NCBI GenBank assembly: GCA_039649115.1
Contig: JBBWZQ010000234.1
Span: forward strand, 1-35,212
Direction of reading: 5' to 3'
Length of the DNA stretch: 35,212 nt
Origin: DATEJJ01 sp039649115
GTDB lineage: Bacteria > Actinomycetota > Actinomycetes > Mycobacteriales > Micromonosporaceae
Shown: one piece after another, positions 22,876-32,631 of the stretch
Layout of the letters: every line of letters starts with the position of its first letter
Numbering within the stretch: position 1 is the first letter of the stretch
Notes under the pieces: generated by a model
Databases searched by the model: none
What the model saw: only the letters and a program-made list of their open reading frames with translations
Told to the model about the DNA's origin: nothing
Position numbers and translations under genes: made by a program

Positions 22876-25800
22876 GTGCAGACTGCCCCGCGAACCGTTC
22901 GGACCCGCCGGTCCGGCTTCGTCGCCGCCCTGGTGACCCTTCCGTTGCTGGTGTCGGTACTGACCGACGCCCCGGCGGCGCGGGCGCAGCCGGCCGGGCA
23001 GACCACGCCGGCCGCCGCGGGCTCCGGCGACCGGCCGCTGTCCGCCGTACGGCTGGCCGCCGCCGACCGGCGCGCGGTCGACAAGGCGCGCGCCGAGGGG
23101 CACCCGGTCGAGGTGGTCGAGCGGGCCAGCGCGACGCAGAAGTGGTTGGCGAAGCCGGACGGCAGCATGCGGCTGGAGGAGTCGGCCGGGCCGTCGCGGG
23201 TCCGCCGCGCCGACGGCACCTGGGCCGACCTCGATCCGGCACTGCGCGCGGTCGACGGCCGGCTGCGCCCGACCGCCAGCCCCACGGATGTGGCGTTCTC
23301 GACCGGTGGCGCCGGTCCGTTCGCGACGATGGCGACCGACCGTGGCCGGCTGTCCCTCACCTGGCCGGGCACGCTGCCGGCGCCCGCCGTCGCCGGTGAC
23401 TCGGCCACCTACCGCGAGGTGCTGCCCGGCGTCGACCTGGTGGTGCGGGCGGACGGCGGCGGCTTCTCGCACGTCCTGGTGGTGAAGGACCGGGCCGCCG
23501 CGCAGAACCCGGCGCTGCGCACGATCAGGCTCGGCCTGTCGGGCTCCGGCCTGTCGGGCCGCACCACGGCCAACGGAGGCCTGGAGTTCGTCGCCGGCGA
23601 CGGGACGGTTGCCGCGTCAGGCAGCGAGGCGCTGATGTGGGACGCGCGCGGCGGCGCCGACGCCACGCAGCCCGGCGAGGGTGCCCGGCGAGCGGTCGCG
23701 GCGATGTCGTTCGAGGCCGGCGCCCTGGTGCTGCGGCCCGACCAGGCGCTGCTGACCGGCGCCGGCGTGCAGTATCCCGTGTATGTCGACCCGAGCTACG
23801 CGAAGGCCGACAAGCGCTGGGCCTTCGCCAACACCAGCAACGAGAGCAACAACGGCGAGGTCCGGGTCGGCCGGCGCCCGGACACCGGCGCCGTGTACCG
23901 GTCCTACTTCACCTACGACGTCAGCGCCTTGCGCGGCAAGCGGATCTTCGACGCCAAGTTCAACAGCACGATCATCCACTCGTGGAGCTGCGTCAGCACC
24001 CCGTTCAGCGTGTACCAGGTGGCCAGCGCCGGTTCCGGCCAGCTCAGCTGGTCCGGCCCCGCACTCGGTACGAAGATGGGCGAGGCCTCCGGCCACGCGC
24101 ACAAGCCCAGTACCGGCGCCGGCTGCTCCGACGACCCCCAGCCGGACATGCACGTCGAGATCGGCGGCGGGATGGCCGCCGCGGTGCGCGCCGCCGCCAC
24201 GGCCAGCGCGACCGAGATCGCGTTCGCGATCACCGCACACAGCGGCGGCGGCGGCGAGTCCACGGACAACCGGTGGAAGAAGTTCAAGCTCGCCGACACG
24301 AAGTTGACGGCCGACTTCAACTCCGCGCCGTCGGTCCCGACCGGCGCCAGCACCGACGGCCGCGGCTGCGCCACCGGCACGGGGCGGCCGACCCTGTCCA
24401 CGGCTACTCCGACGTTGCGGGCCGTCGTCGGCGACCCCGACCCGGAGACCGACCTCCAGGCCGCTTTCGAGTGGCAGCGCTACGACACCACGGTGTCCCC
24501 GGCGGTCTGGACGGCGATGGGCACCGGCCAGATGAACAACCTGCGGCCCGGCGGCAGCGGCTCGGTCCAGATCAAGAGCGGGCTCGTGCAGGGCGAGATC
24601 TACCGCTGGCGGGTGCACACCACCGATCCGTGGAACTACAACGGCACCTCCGGCATCGACACCTCGGACCCGACCGGCTGGTGCGAGTTCGGCGTCGACC
24701 TGGAGGGCCCCCAGGCAGCGCCCGGCGTCTCGTCCACCGTCTACGGCAGCGACCTCAACCAGGTGTACGGCGGCGTCGGGCGGACCGCGCCGTTCACCTT
24801 CACCGCCTCGGGTGTGAGCGACGTCGCCGCCTACCGCTACGGCTGGGCCGACCCGCCGACCACCCAGGTCGTCGTCGCGGCGGGCGCCGGCGCGACGCTG
24901 GACATCACGCCGCCGCCGCCCGCGCCGGCCGACCCGACCTCCGGAGGGCTGAGCCGGCTGTACGTGGTGAGCCTCGACGCGGCGGGCCACATCAGCCCGC
25001 TGACCGTGTACCCGTTCAACATCGGCTCCGCGACGCCGGAGACCGGGCGGTGGAACCTCGACGACGCGGGGTTCGCCAACAGCGTGGCCGGCGGCCCGGC
25101 CGCCGCGCCGAGCGGGGGGCCGACCACCGGTGTCGCCGGCCGCATCCAGCCCGGGCCCGGCAAGGCCGCCCCGGCGGCGGTCGCCTTCGACGGTGTCGAC
25201 GACACCGCCGCCGTCGACGCGCCGGTGCTGGACACGACGACGAGCTTCACGGTGTCGGTGTGGGCGCGCAGCGACGCCGACACCGCCGACTACCGCAGCA
25301 TCGTCAGCGGCCCGGCGACCCACTCGACCGCGTTCCTCCTCGGCCGCAGCGACACCAACAAGTGGCGCTTCGCCATGCCGCAGACCGACACCGCCGCCCC
25401 GGTGCACGTCAACACGTTCAGCACCTCGGCCATCCAGACCGGGGCGTGGACCAACCTGGTCGCCGTCTACGACGCCGGCGCGAAGAAGGTGTACCTCTAC
25501 GTCAACGGCGTGCTGGAGGGCACCGGTGACCAGCCGGCCACCTTCGCGGCCGGCCGGCTGCGGATCGGCCGGGACCTCTGGAACGACAACGCCACCTTCC
25601 ACAACCCCTGGAAGGGTGCCGTGGCCGACCTGCGCGTCTGGAACCGGGTGCTGAGCGCGGGCGAGATCACGCCGCAGGCGGTCGACGTGGTCGCGCGGTG
25701 GAACCTCGACGGCGACGGCTCCGACTCCACGCCGTTCCGGCGCACCGCGGCCCCGACGGCGACGACCAGCTGGGTCGAGGACCACGACAGCGTGCCGTTC

Positions 25801-26304
25801 TCGGCGATGCAAGGCGACGGAGCCGGTGTCGCGGCCACGACCGCCGGCCCCGTGGTGCGCACCGACCAGTCGTACACCGTGGCGGCGTGGGTGCGGCTGG
25901 ACAGCAAGCCGGCCTTCGCCGAGGTGCTCGGGCAGGCCGGCACCGCCCGCGGCGCGATTTTCCTGCGGTACGACAACGCCACCGGCAAGTGGCAGTTCAT
26001 GGTCCCCACCGTCGACGCCGGCACACCGTCGTACTACTCGGCCCGCTCCACCGGGCCCGCCGTGGTCGGGCAGTGGACCCACCTCGTCGGGGTCTACGAC
26101 GCCTCTGCCGGCAACTTCAAGATCTATGTGGACGGTCTGCTCAACGGCTCGATCGCCGGCCGCATGTGGGCCTCGTCCGGCGTGTTCGACATCGGCCGCC
26201 AGCGCTTCGGCAGCGGCGACTTCTTCACCGGCGCCATCGACGAGGTGCGCGTGTACGCCGGCGCGATGCCCGCCGCCCAGGTGGCCGTCCTCTACGCCGG
26301 CTGA
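22876..26304 (+). CDS. Secreted multidomain protein: DNRLRE-like plus two LamG domains
   Basis: This 1142-residue exported protein has a Sec signal peptide (VQTAPRTVRTRRSGF, hydrophobic core, cleavage near ARA). After an N-terminal region (about 45-300) similar to those in WapA-type proteins comes a DNRLRE-like beta domain (about 305-480) with KADKRWAFANTSNESNNGEV. A fibronectin-like middle part (about 490-715) follows, then two LamG/concanavalin-like jellyroll domains (about 722-935 and 941-1142), each with a VSVWAR or VAAWVR strand and a VYLYVNG/KIYVDG strand. LamG domains bind sugars or proteins. The GTG at 22876 is chosen over 22747 because AGGAG lies 5 bases upstream and the signal peptide then starts properly. 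The RHS gene follows after 28 bases, so the two are probably one operon. Confidence 0.88.
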   Translation: MQTAPRTVRTRRSGFVAALVTLPLLVSVLTDAPAARAQPAGQTTPAAAGSGDRPLSAVRLAAADRRAVDKARAEGHPVEVVERASATQKWLAKPDGSMRLEESAGPSRVRRADGTWADLDPALRAVDGRLRPTASPTDVAFSTGGAGPFATMATDRGRLSLTWPGTLPAPAVAGDSATYREVLPGVDLVVRADGGGFSHVLVVKDRAAAQNPALRTIRLGLSGSGLSGRTTANGGLEFVAGDGTVAASGSEALMWDARGGADATQPGEGARRAVAAMSFEAGALVLRPDQALLTGAGVQYPVYVDPSYAKADKRWAFANTSNESNNGEVRVGRRPDTGAVYRSYFTYDVSALRGKRIFDAKFNSTIIHSWSCVSTPFSVYQVASAGSGQLSWSGPALGTKMGEASGHAHKPSTGAGCSDDPQPDMHVEIGGGMAAAVRAAATASATEIAFAITAHSGGGGESTDNRWKKFKLADTKLTADFNSAPSVPTGASTDGRGCATGTGRPTLSTATPTLRAVVGDPDPETDLQAAFEWQRYDTTVSPAVWTAMGTGQMNNLRPGGSGSVQIKSGLVQGEIYRWRVHTTDPWNYNGTSGIDTSDPTGWCEFGVDLEGPQAAPGVSSTVYGSDLNQVYGGVGRTAPFTFTASGVSDVAAYRYGWADPPTTQVVVAAGAGATLDITPPPPAPADPTSGGLSRLYVVSLDAAGHISPLTVYPFNIGSATPETGRWNLDDAGFANSVAGGPAAAPSGGPTTGVAGRIQPGPGKAAPAAVAFDGVDDTAAVDAPVLDTTTSFTVSVWARSDADTADYRSIVSGPATHSTAFLLGRSDTNKWRFAMPQTDTAAPVHVNTFSTSAIQTGAWTNLVAVYDAGAKKVYLYVNGVLEGTGDQPATFAAGRLRIGRDLWNDNATFHNPWKGAVADLRVWNRVLSAGEITPQAVDVVARWNLDGDGSDSTPFRRTAAPTATTSWVEDHDSVPFSAMQGDGAGVAATTAGPVVRTDQSYTVAAWVRLDSKPAFAEVLGQAGTARGAIFLRYDNATGKWQFMVPTVDAGTPSYYSARSTGPAVVGQWTHLVGVYDASAGNFKIYVDGLLNGSIAGRMWASSGVFDIGRQRFGSGDFFTGAIDEVRVYAGAMPAAQVAVLYAG

Positions 26305-26332
26305 GCCGGTCCGCTCCCCGGAAGGGCTGATC

Positions 26333-29300
26333 ATGATCTCGAAGGTGAAGCGGATCGGCGTCGCCGTGGCTGCTGCCGCGTCGGTGCAGCTCATCGTGCC
26401 GGCCGGCGCGCTTGCCGCGCCGCCCGCGCCGGAGGTGTCGGCGCATCTGGCCGTGCAGCGGGACCCGTCCCTGCCTGGTGTCGCGGTGCCCGGGCCGGCG
26501 CCGGTCCGCCGGGTGACCGGCCGGCCGTACGCGGCCGAGGCGCCGCGGTGGCCGTCGGGATCGGCGGTCGTGGGGCTCACCGGCACCCCGCGCCGGGCCG
26601 GTACGCTGCCGGTCTCGGTGCGGGCCGGCGGTGCCGCCGCGCGGGCCTCCAGCGGTGCCGGGCCGGCGGTGCGGGTGGACGTTGCGGACCGGGCGGCCAC
26701 CGCCGCCGCCGGCGTGCGGGGGCTCATCGTCCGGCTGAGCGGGCCGGCCACCGCGGTTGCGGTACACCTCGACGTGGACTACACCGGCTTCCGGGACGGG
26801 TTCAGCGGCGGCGCCGCTGCCGCGCTCGGCCTGGTCCGGCTCACCGGTTGCGTGCCGGTCACCGCGGCGTGCACGGTGACGCCGCTGGCCTCGACCGACA
26901 ACGTGGCCGCCGGCGTGCTCAGCGCCGACGTCGTGGCGGACGCGACGGTCGCGGTGGTGGAGGAGCCGAACGGCCCGGCCGGCGACTACACGGCGACCCC
27001 GCTCAAGGCCACCTCGACGTGGCAGGCCGGCGGCAACTCCGGCGACTTCACCTGGCAGTACCCGCTGCGGGTACCGCCCGCGCCGGGCGGCCCGGAGCCT
27101 GACCTGAGCCTCGCCTACTCGGCGCAGTCCGTCGACGGGCAGATGGCCGCGTCGAACAACCAGCCGTCGTGGCTGGGTGAGGGCTTCGGCATGGCCACCG
27201 GTGCGATCGAGCGCAAGTACGTGCCGTGCGGCAAGGACATGGGTGGTACCGCCAACAACACGACCAAGACCGGCGACAAGTGCTGGAAGACCGACAACGC
27301 CACGCTGACGCTCAACGGCGCCGCCACCGAGTTGCTCAAGGGTGTCGACGGCAGATGGCACGGGCGCACCGAGGACGGCTCGCGCATCGAACTCAAGACC
27401 GGCGCCGCCAACGGCGACCACGACGGCCAGTGGTGGGTGGTGACCGCTACCGATGGCACCCAGTACTGGTTCGGCAGGAACCAGCTGCCTGGCTGGGCCT
27501 CCGGCAAGGCCGTGACGAACTCGGTGTGGACGGTGCCCGTGTTCGGCAACAACACCGGCGAGCCCTGCCACGTGGCGGCGTTCAGTGGCTCCGCGTGTGA
27601 CCGCGCCTGGCGGTGGAATCTCGACTACGTCGTCGACCCGTTCGGCAACACGATGTCCTACTGGTACGGCGTGGAGAAGAACCAGTACGCGAAGGCCGGA
27701 TCGGCGACGACCCTCGCCACCTACACCCGGGGCGGCTGGCTGGACCGCATCGACTACGGCACCCGGTCGGACACCGCGTACGGCACCGCACCCACGCAGG
27801 TCGACTTCGGCGAGGCAGACCGCTGCGTGACGTCGAGCTGTGCCACCCACAATGTGCAGAACTGGCCGGACACCCCGTGGACCATGGAGTGCACCAAGTC
27901 GCCGTGCACCGTCGGCTCCCCGACGTTCTGGACCGCGAAGCGGCTCGGCACGCTCACCACCAGGTCGGGCGGCAAGCCGGTGGACCAGTGGACGTTCACC
28001 CAGTCGTTCCCGGACCCCGGTGACACCACCCGGGCCGGGCTGTGGCTCGACTCGATCAGCCACAAGGGCCTGGCCGGCACCACCGACGGCACCCGGACCG
28101 CGGTCACCGTACCCGATGTGCACTTCGTCGGGGTGCAGAAGCCCAACCGGGTCGACGCGACCGACACCGCGCCGGCGATGAACTGGTGGCGGATCGCCTC
28201 GGTCGAGACCGAGACCGGTGGCAGCGTCAACGTCACCTACTCCGACGCGGACTGCGTGCGCGGCTCGCGGATGCCGGACACGGCCGCCCTCGACGCCAAC
28301 ACGCTGCGCTGCTTCCCGGTGTACTGGATCCCGGACGGCGCGACCGACCTGAAGCTCGACTTCTTCCACAAGTACGTCGTGACCACGGTGACCGAGTCCG
28401 ACCTCGGGCTGCCGTCCGACGAGCGCTCGGTGCCGACCGTGACGCACTACGAGTACCTGACGGCGCCGGCCTGGCGCTACACCGACGACGACGGGCTGGT
28501 CGACGACAAGGCCAAGACCTGGTCGGTGTGGCGCGGGTACGGCCGGATGCGCACCACCGTCGGGCAGGGCGCCGAGGCGGTGCGGTCGGAGTCGGTGTAC
28601 TTCCGCGGCATGGACGGCGACAAGCTGCGCACCGGCAACCGGTCGGTGACCCTGTCCGCTGCCGGCGGCGCACCGGCGGTCACCGACAGCGACTTCTACG
28701 CCGGGATGATCCGCGAACGACTGTCCTATCAGGACGCCACCGGATCGGAGATCAGCGCCACCGTCAACGTGCCGTGGCGCTCCGACCCGCCGACCGCGAC
28801 CCGCACCGTCGACGGCGTGCGGGCCGAGGCACGCTTCGTCGGCGTCGCCGAGAACCACGGCCGCACCGCACTGGACGGTGGCCGCGGCTGGCGTACCACC
28901 ACGACGCTGCAGACCTTCGACAGCTCGGGCATGGTCATCCGGGAGGAGGACCTCGGCGACGACTCCGTCACCGACGACCAGACCTGCACCCTCACCGACT
29001 ACGCCCGCAACGCCACCGCCTGGATCACCGACTCGGTCAGCCGGCGGCGGCAGTTCGCGGTCGACTGCACCAAGGCCCAGGGCACCGGCCTGACCGAGGC
29101 CGACGTCGTCTCCGACAGCTACACCCGCTACGACGGCGGGGCCCGCGGCGCCGCGCCGACCAAGGGCGCGGTGACCGAGACCGACGAGCTGGCCGGCTAC
29201 CCGTCGCGGTACATCGTCGAGTCGAAGGCGACCTACGACGGCTACGGCCGGGTGCTGGCCGCGACCGACGTCCGCGGCAACACCACGACCACGACCTACA

Positions 29301-32300
29301 CGCCAACCGCGGGCGGCCCGGTCACCGGCACGCAGGTGGTCACCCAACTGGGGTGGAAGACCACCACGACGCTGGACCCCGCGTGGGGCGTCCCCACGAA
29401 CACCGTCGATCCGAACGGCAAGAGCACCCGGCAGACCTACGACGCGCTGGGCCGCGCCACCGCCGTCTGGCTGCCGAACCGGCCGTCGAACCTCTCGGCG
29501 AGCACCGTGTACGGCTACCAGGTCCGCAAGACCGGCGGCACGGTGACCGTCACCGGCAAGCTCAACACCACGGGCGACGGCTACCGCAGCAGCGCCGAAT
29601 TCTTCGACGGGCAGGGGCGCTCCCGGCAGATCCAGTCGATGGAGGGCACCACCGCCGGCGGCCGGATCGTCAGCGACACGTTCTACGACAGCGCCGGCCG
29701 GACCGCCAAGCAGAACAGCGCGTACCTTGTCGACGGCGGCCTCGCCGTCGGCAACCCGGTGCTCGTGGCGCACCCTGACGACGCCCAGGTGCCGTCCCAG
29801 ACCGTCACCGCCTACGATGGCGCCGGCCGCGTCGTGCGGACGGCGCTCAACGTCAACGGCGCGGAGAAGTGGCACACCACCACCGGCTTCGGCGGCGACC
29901 GCACCGACGTCACCCCACCCGCCGGCAGCATGCCCAGCTCCACGTACGCCGACGCGCAGGGGCGCACCACCCGGCTGCGGCAGTTCCACTCGGCGCCCGG
30001 TGGCAGCGACTACAACGACGTCACCTACTCCTACGACCGCAAGGGCCGCAAGACCGCGGAACACGACAACGTCGACAACGCCTGGACCTACGGCTACGAC
30101 TTCCTCGGCCACCAGACCAGCGCGGCCGAGCCCGACGCCGGGGCCACCCAGAAGACCTACAACGACGCGGGCGACCTCCTCAGCACCACCAACGCCGAAG
30201 GCAAGACCCTCGTCTACGGCTACGACAGCATCGGCCGCAAGACCAGCGAGCGGCGGGACAGCGCCACCGGGCCGCTGCTGGCCGACTGGGGCTACGACAC
30301 GATCAGCGGTACGACCGCGTCAGTGCTCGGCCAGCAGGTCAAGTCGACCAGCTACGTGGGCGGCGCCGCCTACGGCACCAGCATCGACGGCTTCACCGAC
30401 CTGTACCAGCCGACCGGTGAGACGATCACCATCCCGTCGACGGAGACCGGGATCGCCGGCACGTACTCGTACGCGTTCGGCTACACCGCTGCCGGTTCCG
30501 ACCTGTCCACCACGCTGCCGGCGCTCGGCGGGCTGCCCCGGGAGAAGCTCACCACCGGCTACAACACCCTCGGCGAGGCCGACACCCTCAAGACCAACGT
30601 GTCGGCAACCGGCGACGACATCTTCGTGGTCAACGGCACCGGCTACACCCGCTACGGCGAGCTCGGCCTCGTCAGCCGGCGCAACGGCGACGGCCCCTGG
30701 CTGGACACCGCCTACGACTACGAGGTCGGCACCCGGCGGCTCGTCCAGATCCACACGACGCGGCAGACCACGCCGTCCGAGGTGGCCGACGTGCACCTGG
30801 CCTACGACGCATCCGGCAACGTGGTCAAGGAGCAGGAGACGACCGCCGGCGACACGCAGTGCTTCGGGTACGACCACGCCCGGCGGCTCACCGATGCGTG
30901 GACCCCGGCGAGCGCGGACTGTGCCGCCACGCGGAGCCAGTCGCAGCTCGGCGGCCCGGCACCCTACTGGAACTCGTACACCTTCGACGCGGTGGGCAAC
31001 CGCACCGCATCGACCGAACGCACCGCGGCCGGCAGCGTCTCGCGGTCGTACGCCTACCCGGCGGCGCGGAGCGCGCAGCCGCACGCCCTGCAGTCGATGA
31101 CGACGTCCGGGGCCGGCGCCGCCACGTACACCTACGACAAGGACGGCAACACGCTGACCCGGCCGGCGAACGGCACCAGCGGGGCCGGCCAGAACCTCAC
31201 CTGGAACCCGGACGGCACCCTCGCCGCGAACGCGGACGCGGGCGGCACGGCGACCTACGTCTACGACGCGGCCGGCAACCGGATCATCAAGCACGAGCCG
31301 TCCGGTACCACGCTCAGCCTGCCCGGCCAGGAGCTGCGGGTGGCCGGCGGCCAGGTCACGGCGACCCGGTACCTCACCCACGCGGGCCGGACGGTCGCCG
31401 TGCGCACCGCGGCCGGGCTCACCTGGCAGGTCGACGATCAGCAGGGCACCGGCACGGTCGAGGTGAACGCCACCACCCAGGCGGTCGTCAAGCGGTGGCT
31501 CACCCCGTTCGGTGCCGAACGCGGCGGGGCGGCCCTCTGGGTCACCGACAAGGGCCTGGTCGGCGGCACGAGGGACGGCTCCGGGCTCACCCACCTCGGC
31601 GCGCGTGAGTACGACCCGACGACCGGCCGGTTCATCAGCGTCGATCCGGTGTTCGCCGACGACGACCCGCAGCAGATGCAGGGCTACAACTACGCCAACG
31701 CCAACCCGGTCACGATGAGCGACGCGGACGGCCGGATGTACATGAACACCGTCGACTCGATGGGACCGATCCGCAAGCCGTCGAAGAAGGCGCTGGAGCA
31801 GGCGAAGCACACCAAGCCCTACGCGGACCCGCGCTGGGACTCGCGCGGCCGGCCGCGGCACCAGCCGGTGTACCAGCACCACTCCTCGGGGACGTACCAG
31901 CACTACTCGTACAAGCCCCCCAGCCCCACCCTTTCCTTGCGGCTCAGCCCGTCCTGGCAGGTACATCTCGCCAACCCGTGCAGCGGCGGCTACAACTCGG
32001 GCTTCACCTCACCGGCGGCCTGCGAGGACGGCTGGGCCGCCTACGGCCGCCTCAAGTCCGGCAAGAGCCAGTGGGATGCGATGGCGAAGCATGGTCAGAG
32101 CGATTACGCCTGGAACGTCCCCTCCCAGGGGTCACCCCCGTACTCGCCAATCTGGCGGTTGAAGGCACCGGACCTGCCCGCCGTCATCACCCCGATGAAC
32201 GCCGTCGCGGCAGAGGAGAGCCTCGACCACCCGAAGATCGAGTTCAAGAAGCAGAACCACGGGTCGGAGTCGGATGGCGGTGGGCCGCAGCTGTTCATCA

Positions 32301-32611
32301 CGTTGGCAGAGTGCTGGGGCCCCTGCGTCACGATCACCCTGACCGGCGCCGGGCACGTGTTCATCGGCGGCAGCGTCGGCGGCTCGATCGGCCCGAGCGT
32401 GACGCTGACCATCGGCGCCAACGCCGAGCCGATGGAGAACATGAAGGACTGGGGCGTGGCGGCCTGCGCCAACGCGCCCATCGGGGTCTGCGGACAGGTC
32501 GGCTCCGACGCGAAGACCGGCAGACCGGTGGCCGGCGGCGGTGTGACGTTCGGGACCCCTGGCGGCAGCGTCCAAGGCACCTACAGCCACGGGCTCGGCC
32601 TGGGTGAATAG
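26333..32611 (+). CDS. Secreted RHS/YD-repeat protein (WapA-like), putative polymorphic toxin
   Basis: This 2092-residue exported protein has a signal peptide (MISKVKRIGVAVAAAASVQL to ALA) and a GGAAGG box before the ATG. An N-terminal beta-rich region and a SpvB/RHS-like block (WQYPLRVPPAPGGPEPDLSL to about residue 900) precede many YD repeats, for example VTAYDGAGRVVRT and YGYDSIGRKTSERRD. The RHS core (about 1754-1800) reads HLGAREYDPTTGRFISVDPV and ends NPVTMSDADGR. RHS proteins form a hollow shell around a C-terminal effector that is released in contact-dependent antagonism. The 292-residue tail has a Cys/aromatic part (around 1883) and a Gly-rich end (from 1985, FITLAECWGPCVTITLTGAG). 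I recognise no nuclease or other toxin motif there, and no immunity gene follows on the same strand. Confidence 0.88.
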   Translation: MISKVKRIGVAVAAAASVQLIVPAGALAAPPAPEVSAHLAVQRDPSLPGVAVPGPAPVRRVTGRPYAAEAPRWPSGSAVVGLTGTPRRAGTLPVSVRAGGAAARASSGAGPAVRVDVADRAATAAAGVRGLIVRLSGPATAVAVHLDVDYTGFRDGFSGGAAAALGLVRLTGCVPVTAACTVTPLASTDNVAAGVLSADVVADATVAVVEEPNGPAGDYTATPLKATSTWQAGGNSGDFTWQYPLRVPPAPGGPEPDLSLAYSAQSVDGQMAASNNQPSWLGEGFGMATGAIERKYVPCGKDMGGTANNTTKTGDKCWKTDNATLTLNGAATELLKGVDGRWHGRTEDGSRIELKTGAANGDHDGQWWVVTATDGTQYWFGRNQLPGWASGKAVTNSVWTVPVFGNNTGEPCHVAAFSGSACDRAWRWNLDYVVDPFGNTMSYWYGVEKNQYAKAGSATTLATYTRGGWLDRIDYGTRSDTAYGTAPTQVDFGEADRCVTSSCATHNVQNWPDTPWTMECTKSPCTVGSPTFWTAKRLGTLTTRSGGKPVDQWTFTQSFPDPGDTTRAGLWLDSISHKGLAGTTDGTRTAVTVPDVHFVGVQKPNRVDATDTAPAMNWWRIASVETETGGSVNVTYSDADCVRGSRMPDTAALDANTLRCFPVYWIPDGATDLKLDFFHKYVVTTVTESDLGLPSDERSVPTVTHYEYLTAPAWRYTDDDGLVDDKAKTWSVWRGYGRMRTTVGQGAEAVRSESVYFRGMDGDKLRTGNRSVTLSAAGGAPAVTDSDFYAGMIRERLSYQDATGSEISATVNVPWRSDPPTATRTVDGVRAEARFVGVAENHGRTALDGGRGWRTTTTLQTFDSSGMVIREEDLGDDSVTDDQTCTLTDYARNATAWITDSVSRRRQFAVDCTKAQGTGLTEADVVSDSYTRYDGGARGAAPTKGAVTETDELAGYPSRYIVESKATYDGYGRVLAATDVRGNTTTTTYTPTAGGPVTGTQVVTQLGWKTTTTLDPAWGVPTNTVDPNGKSTRQTYDALGRATAVWLPNRPSNLSASTVYGYQVRKTGGTVTVTGKLNTTGDGYRSSAEFFDGQGRSRQIQSMEGTTAGGRIVSDTFYDSAGRTAKQNSAYLVDGGLAVGNPVLVAHPDDAQVPSQTVTAYDGAGRVVRTALNVNGAEKWHTTTGFGGDRTDVTPPAGSMPSSTYADAQGRTTRLRQFHSAPGGSDYNDVTYSYDRKGRKTAEHDNVDNAWTYGYDFLGHQTSAAEPDAGATQKTYNDAGDLLSTTNAEGKTLVYGYDSIGRKTSERRDSATGPLLADWGYDTISGTTASVLGQQVKSTSYVGGAAYGTSIDGFTDLYQPTGETITIPSTETGIAGTYSYAFGYTAAGSDLSTTLPALGGLPREKLTTGYNTLGEADTLKTNVSATGDDIFVVNGTGYTRYGELGLVSRRNGDGPWLDTAYDYEVGTRRLVQIHTTRQTTPSEVADVHLAYDASGNVVKEQETTAGDTQCFGYDHARRLTDAWTPASADCAATRSQSQLGGPAPYWNSYTFDAVGNRTASTERTAAGSVSRSYAYPAARSAQPHALQSMTTSGAGAATYTYDKDGNTLTRPANGTSGAGQNLTWNPDGTLAANADAGGTATYVYDAAGNRIIKHEPSGTTLSLPGQELRVAGGQVTATRYLTHAGRTVAVRTAAGLTWQVDDQQGTGTVEVNATTQAVVKRWLTPFGAERGGAALWVTDKGLVGGTRDGSGLTHLGAREYDPTTGRFISVDPVFADDDPQQMQGYNYANANPVTMSDADGRMYMNTVDSMGPIRKPSKKALEQAKHTKPYADPRWDSRGRPRHQPVYQHHSSGTYQHYSYKPPSPTLSLRLSPSWQVHLANPCSGGYNSGFTSPAACEDGWAAYGRLKSGKSQWDAMAKHGQSDYAWNVPSQGSPPYSPIWRLKAPDLPAVITPMNAVAAEESLDHPKIEFKKQNHGSESDGGGPQLFITLAECWGPCVTITLTGAGHVFIGGSVGGSIGPSVTLTIGANAEPMENMKDWGVAACANAPIGVCGQVGSDAKTGRPVAGGGVTFGTPGGSVQGTYSHGLGLGE

Positions 32612-32631
32612 GGGAAACCACACGGTCACCC
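32602..32631. terminator. Weak inverted repeat between convergent genes
   Basis: GGGTGA (32602-32607) pairs with TCACCC (32626-32631), extendable by a G-T and a C-G pair. It spans the 14-base gap between the convergent RHS and AfsR-like genes and covers both stop codons. It may serve as a bidirectional terminator, but the 18-base loop makes it weak. Confidence 0.25.

Noticed and set aside
23617..26751. 1044-codon minus-strand ORF
   Set aside because: It spans two well-supported plus-strand secreted-protein genes and its translation is low-complexity Arg/Gly/Val sequence typical of antisense frames in high-GC DNA.
26225..30112. 1295-codon minus-strand ORF
   Set aside because: It is the antisense shadow of the RHS gene, with repeated Val-Gly-Arg patterns mirroring YD repeats.
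29200..31140. Repetitive YD-type stretches as a possible DNA repeat or CRISPR array
   Set aside because: Similarity is at protein level only (RHS repeats); there are no regular identical direct repeats with unique spacers.
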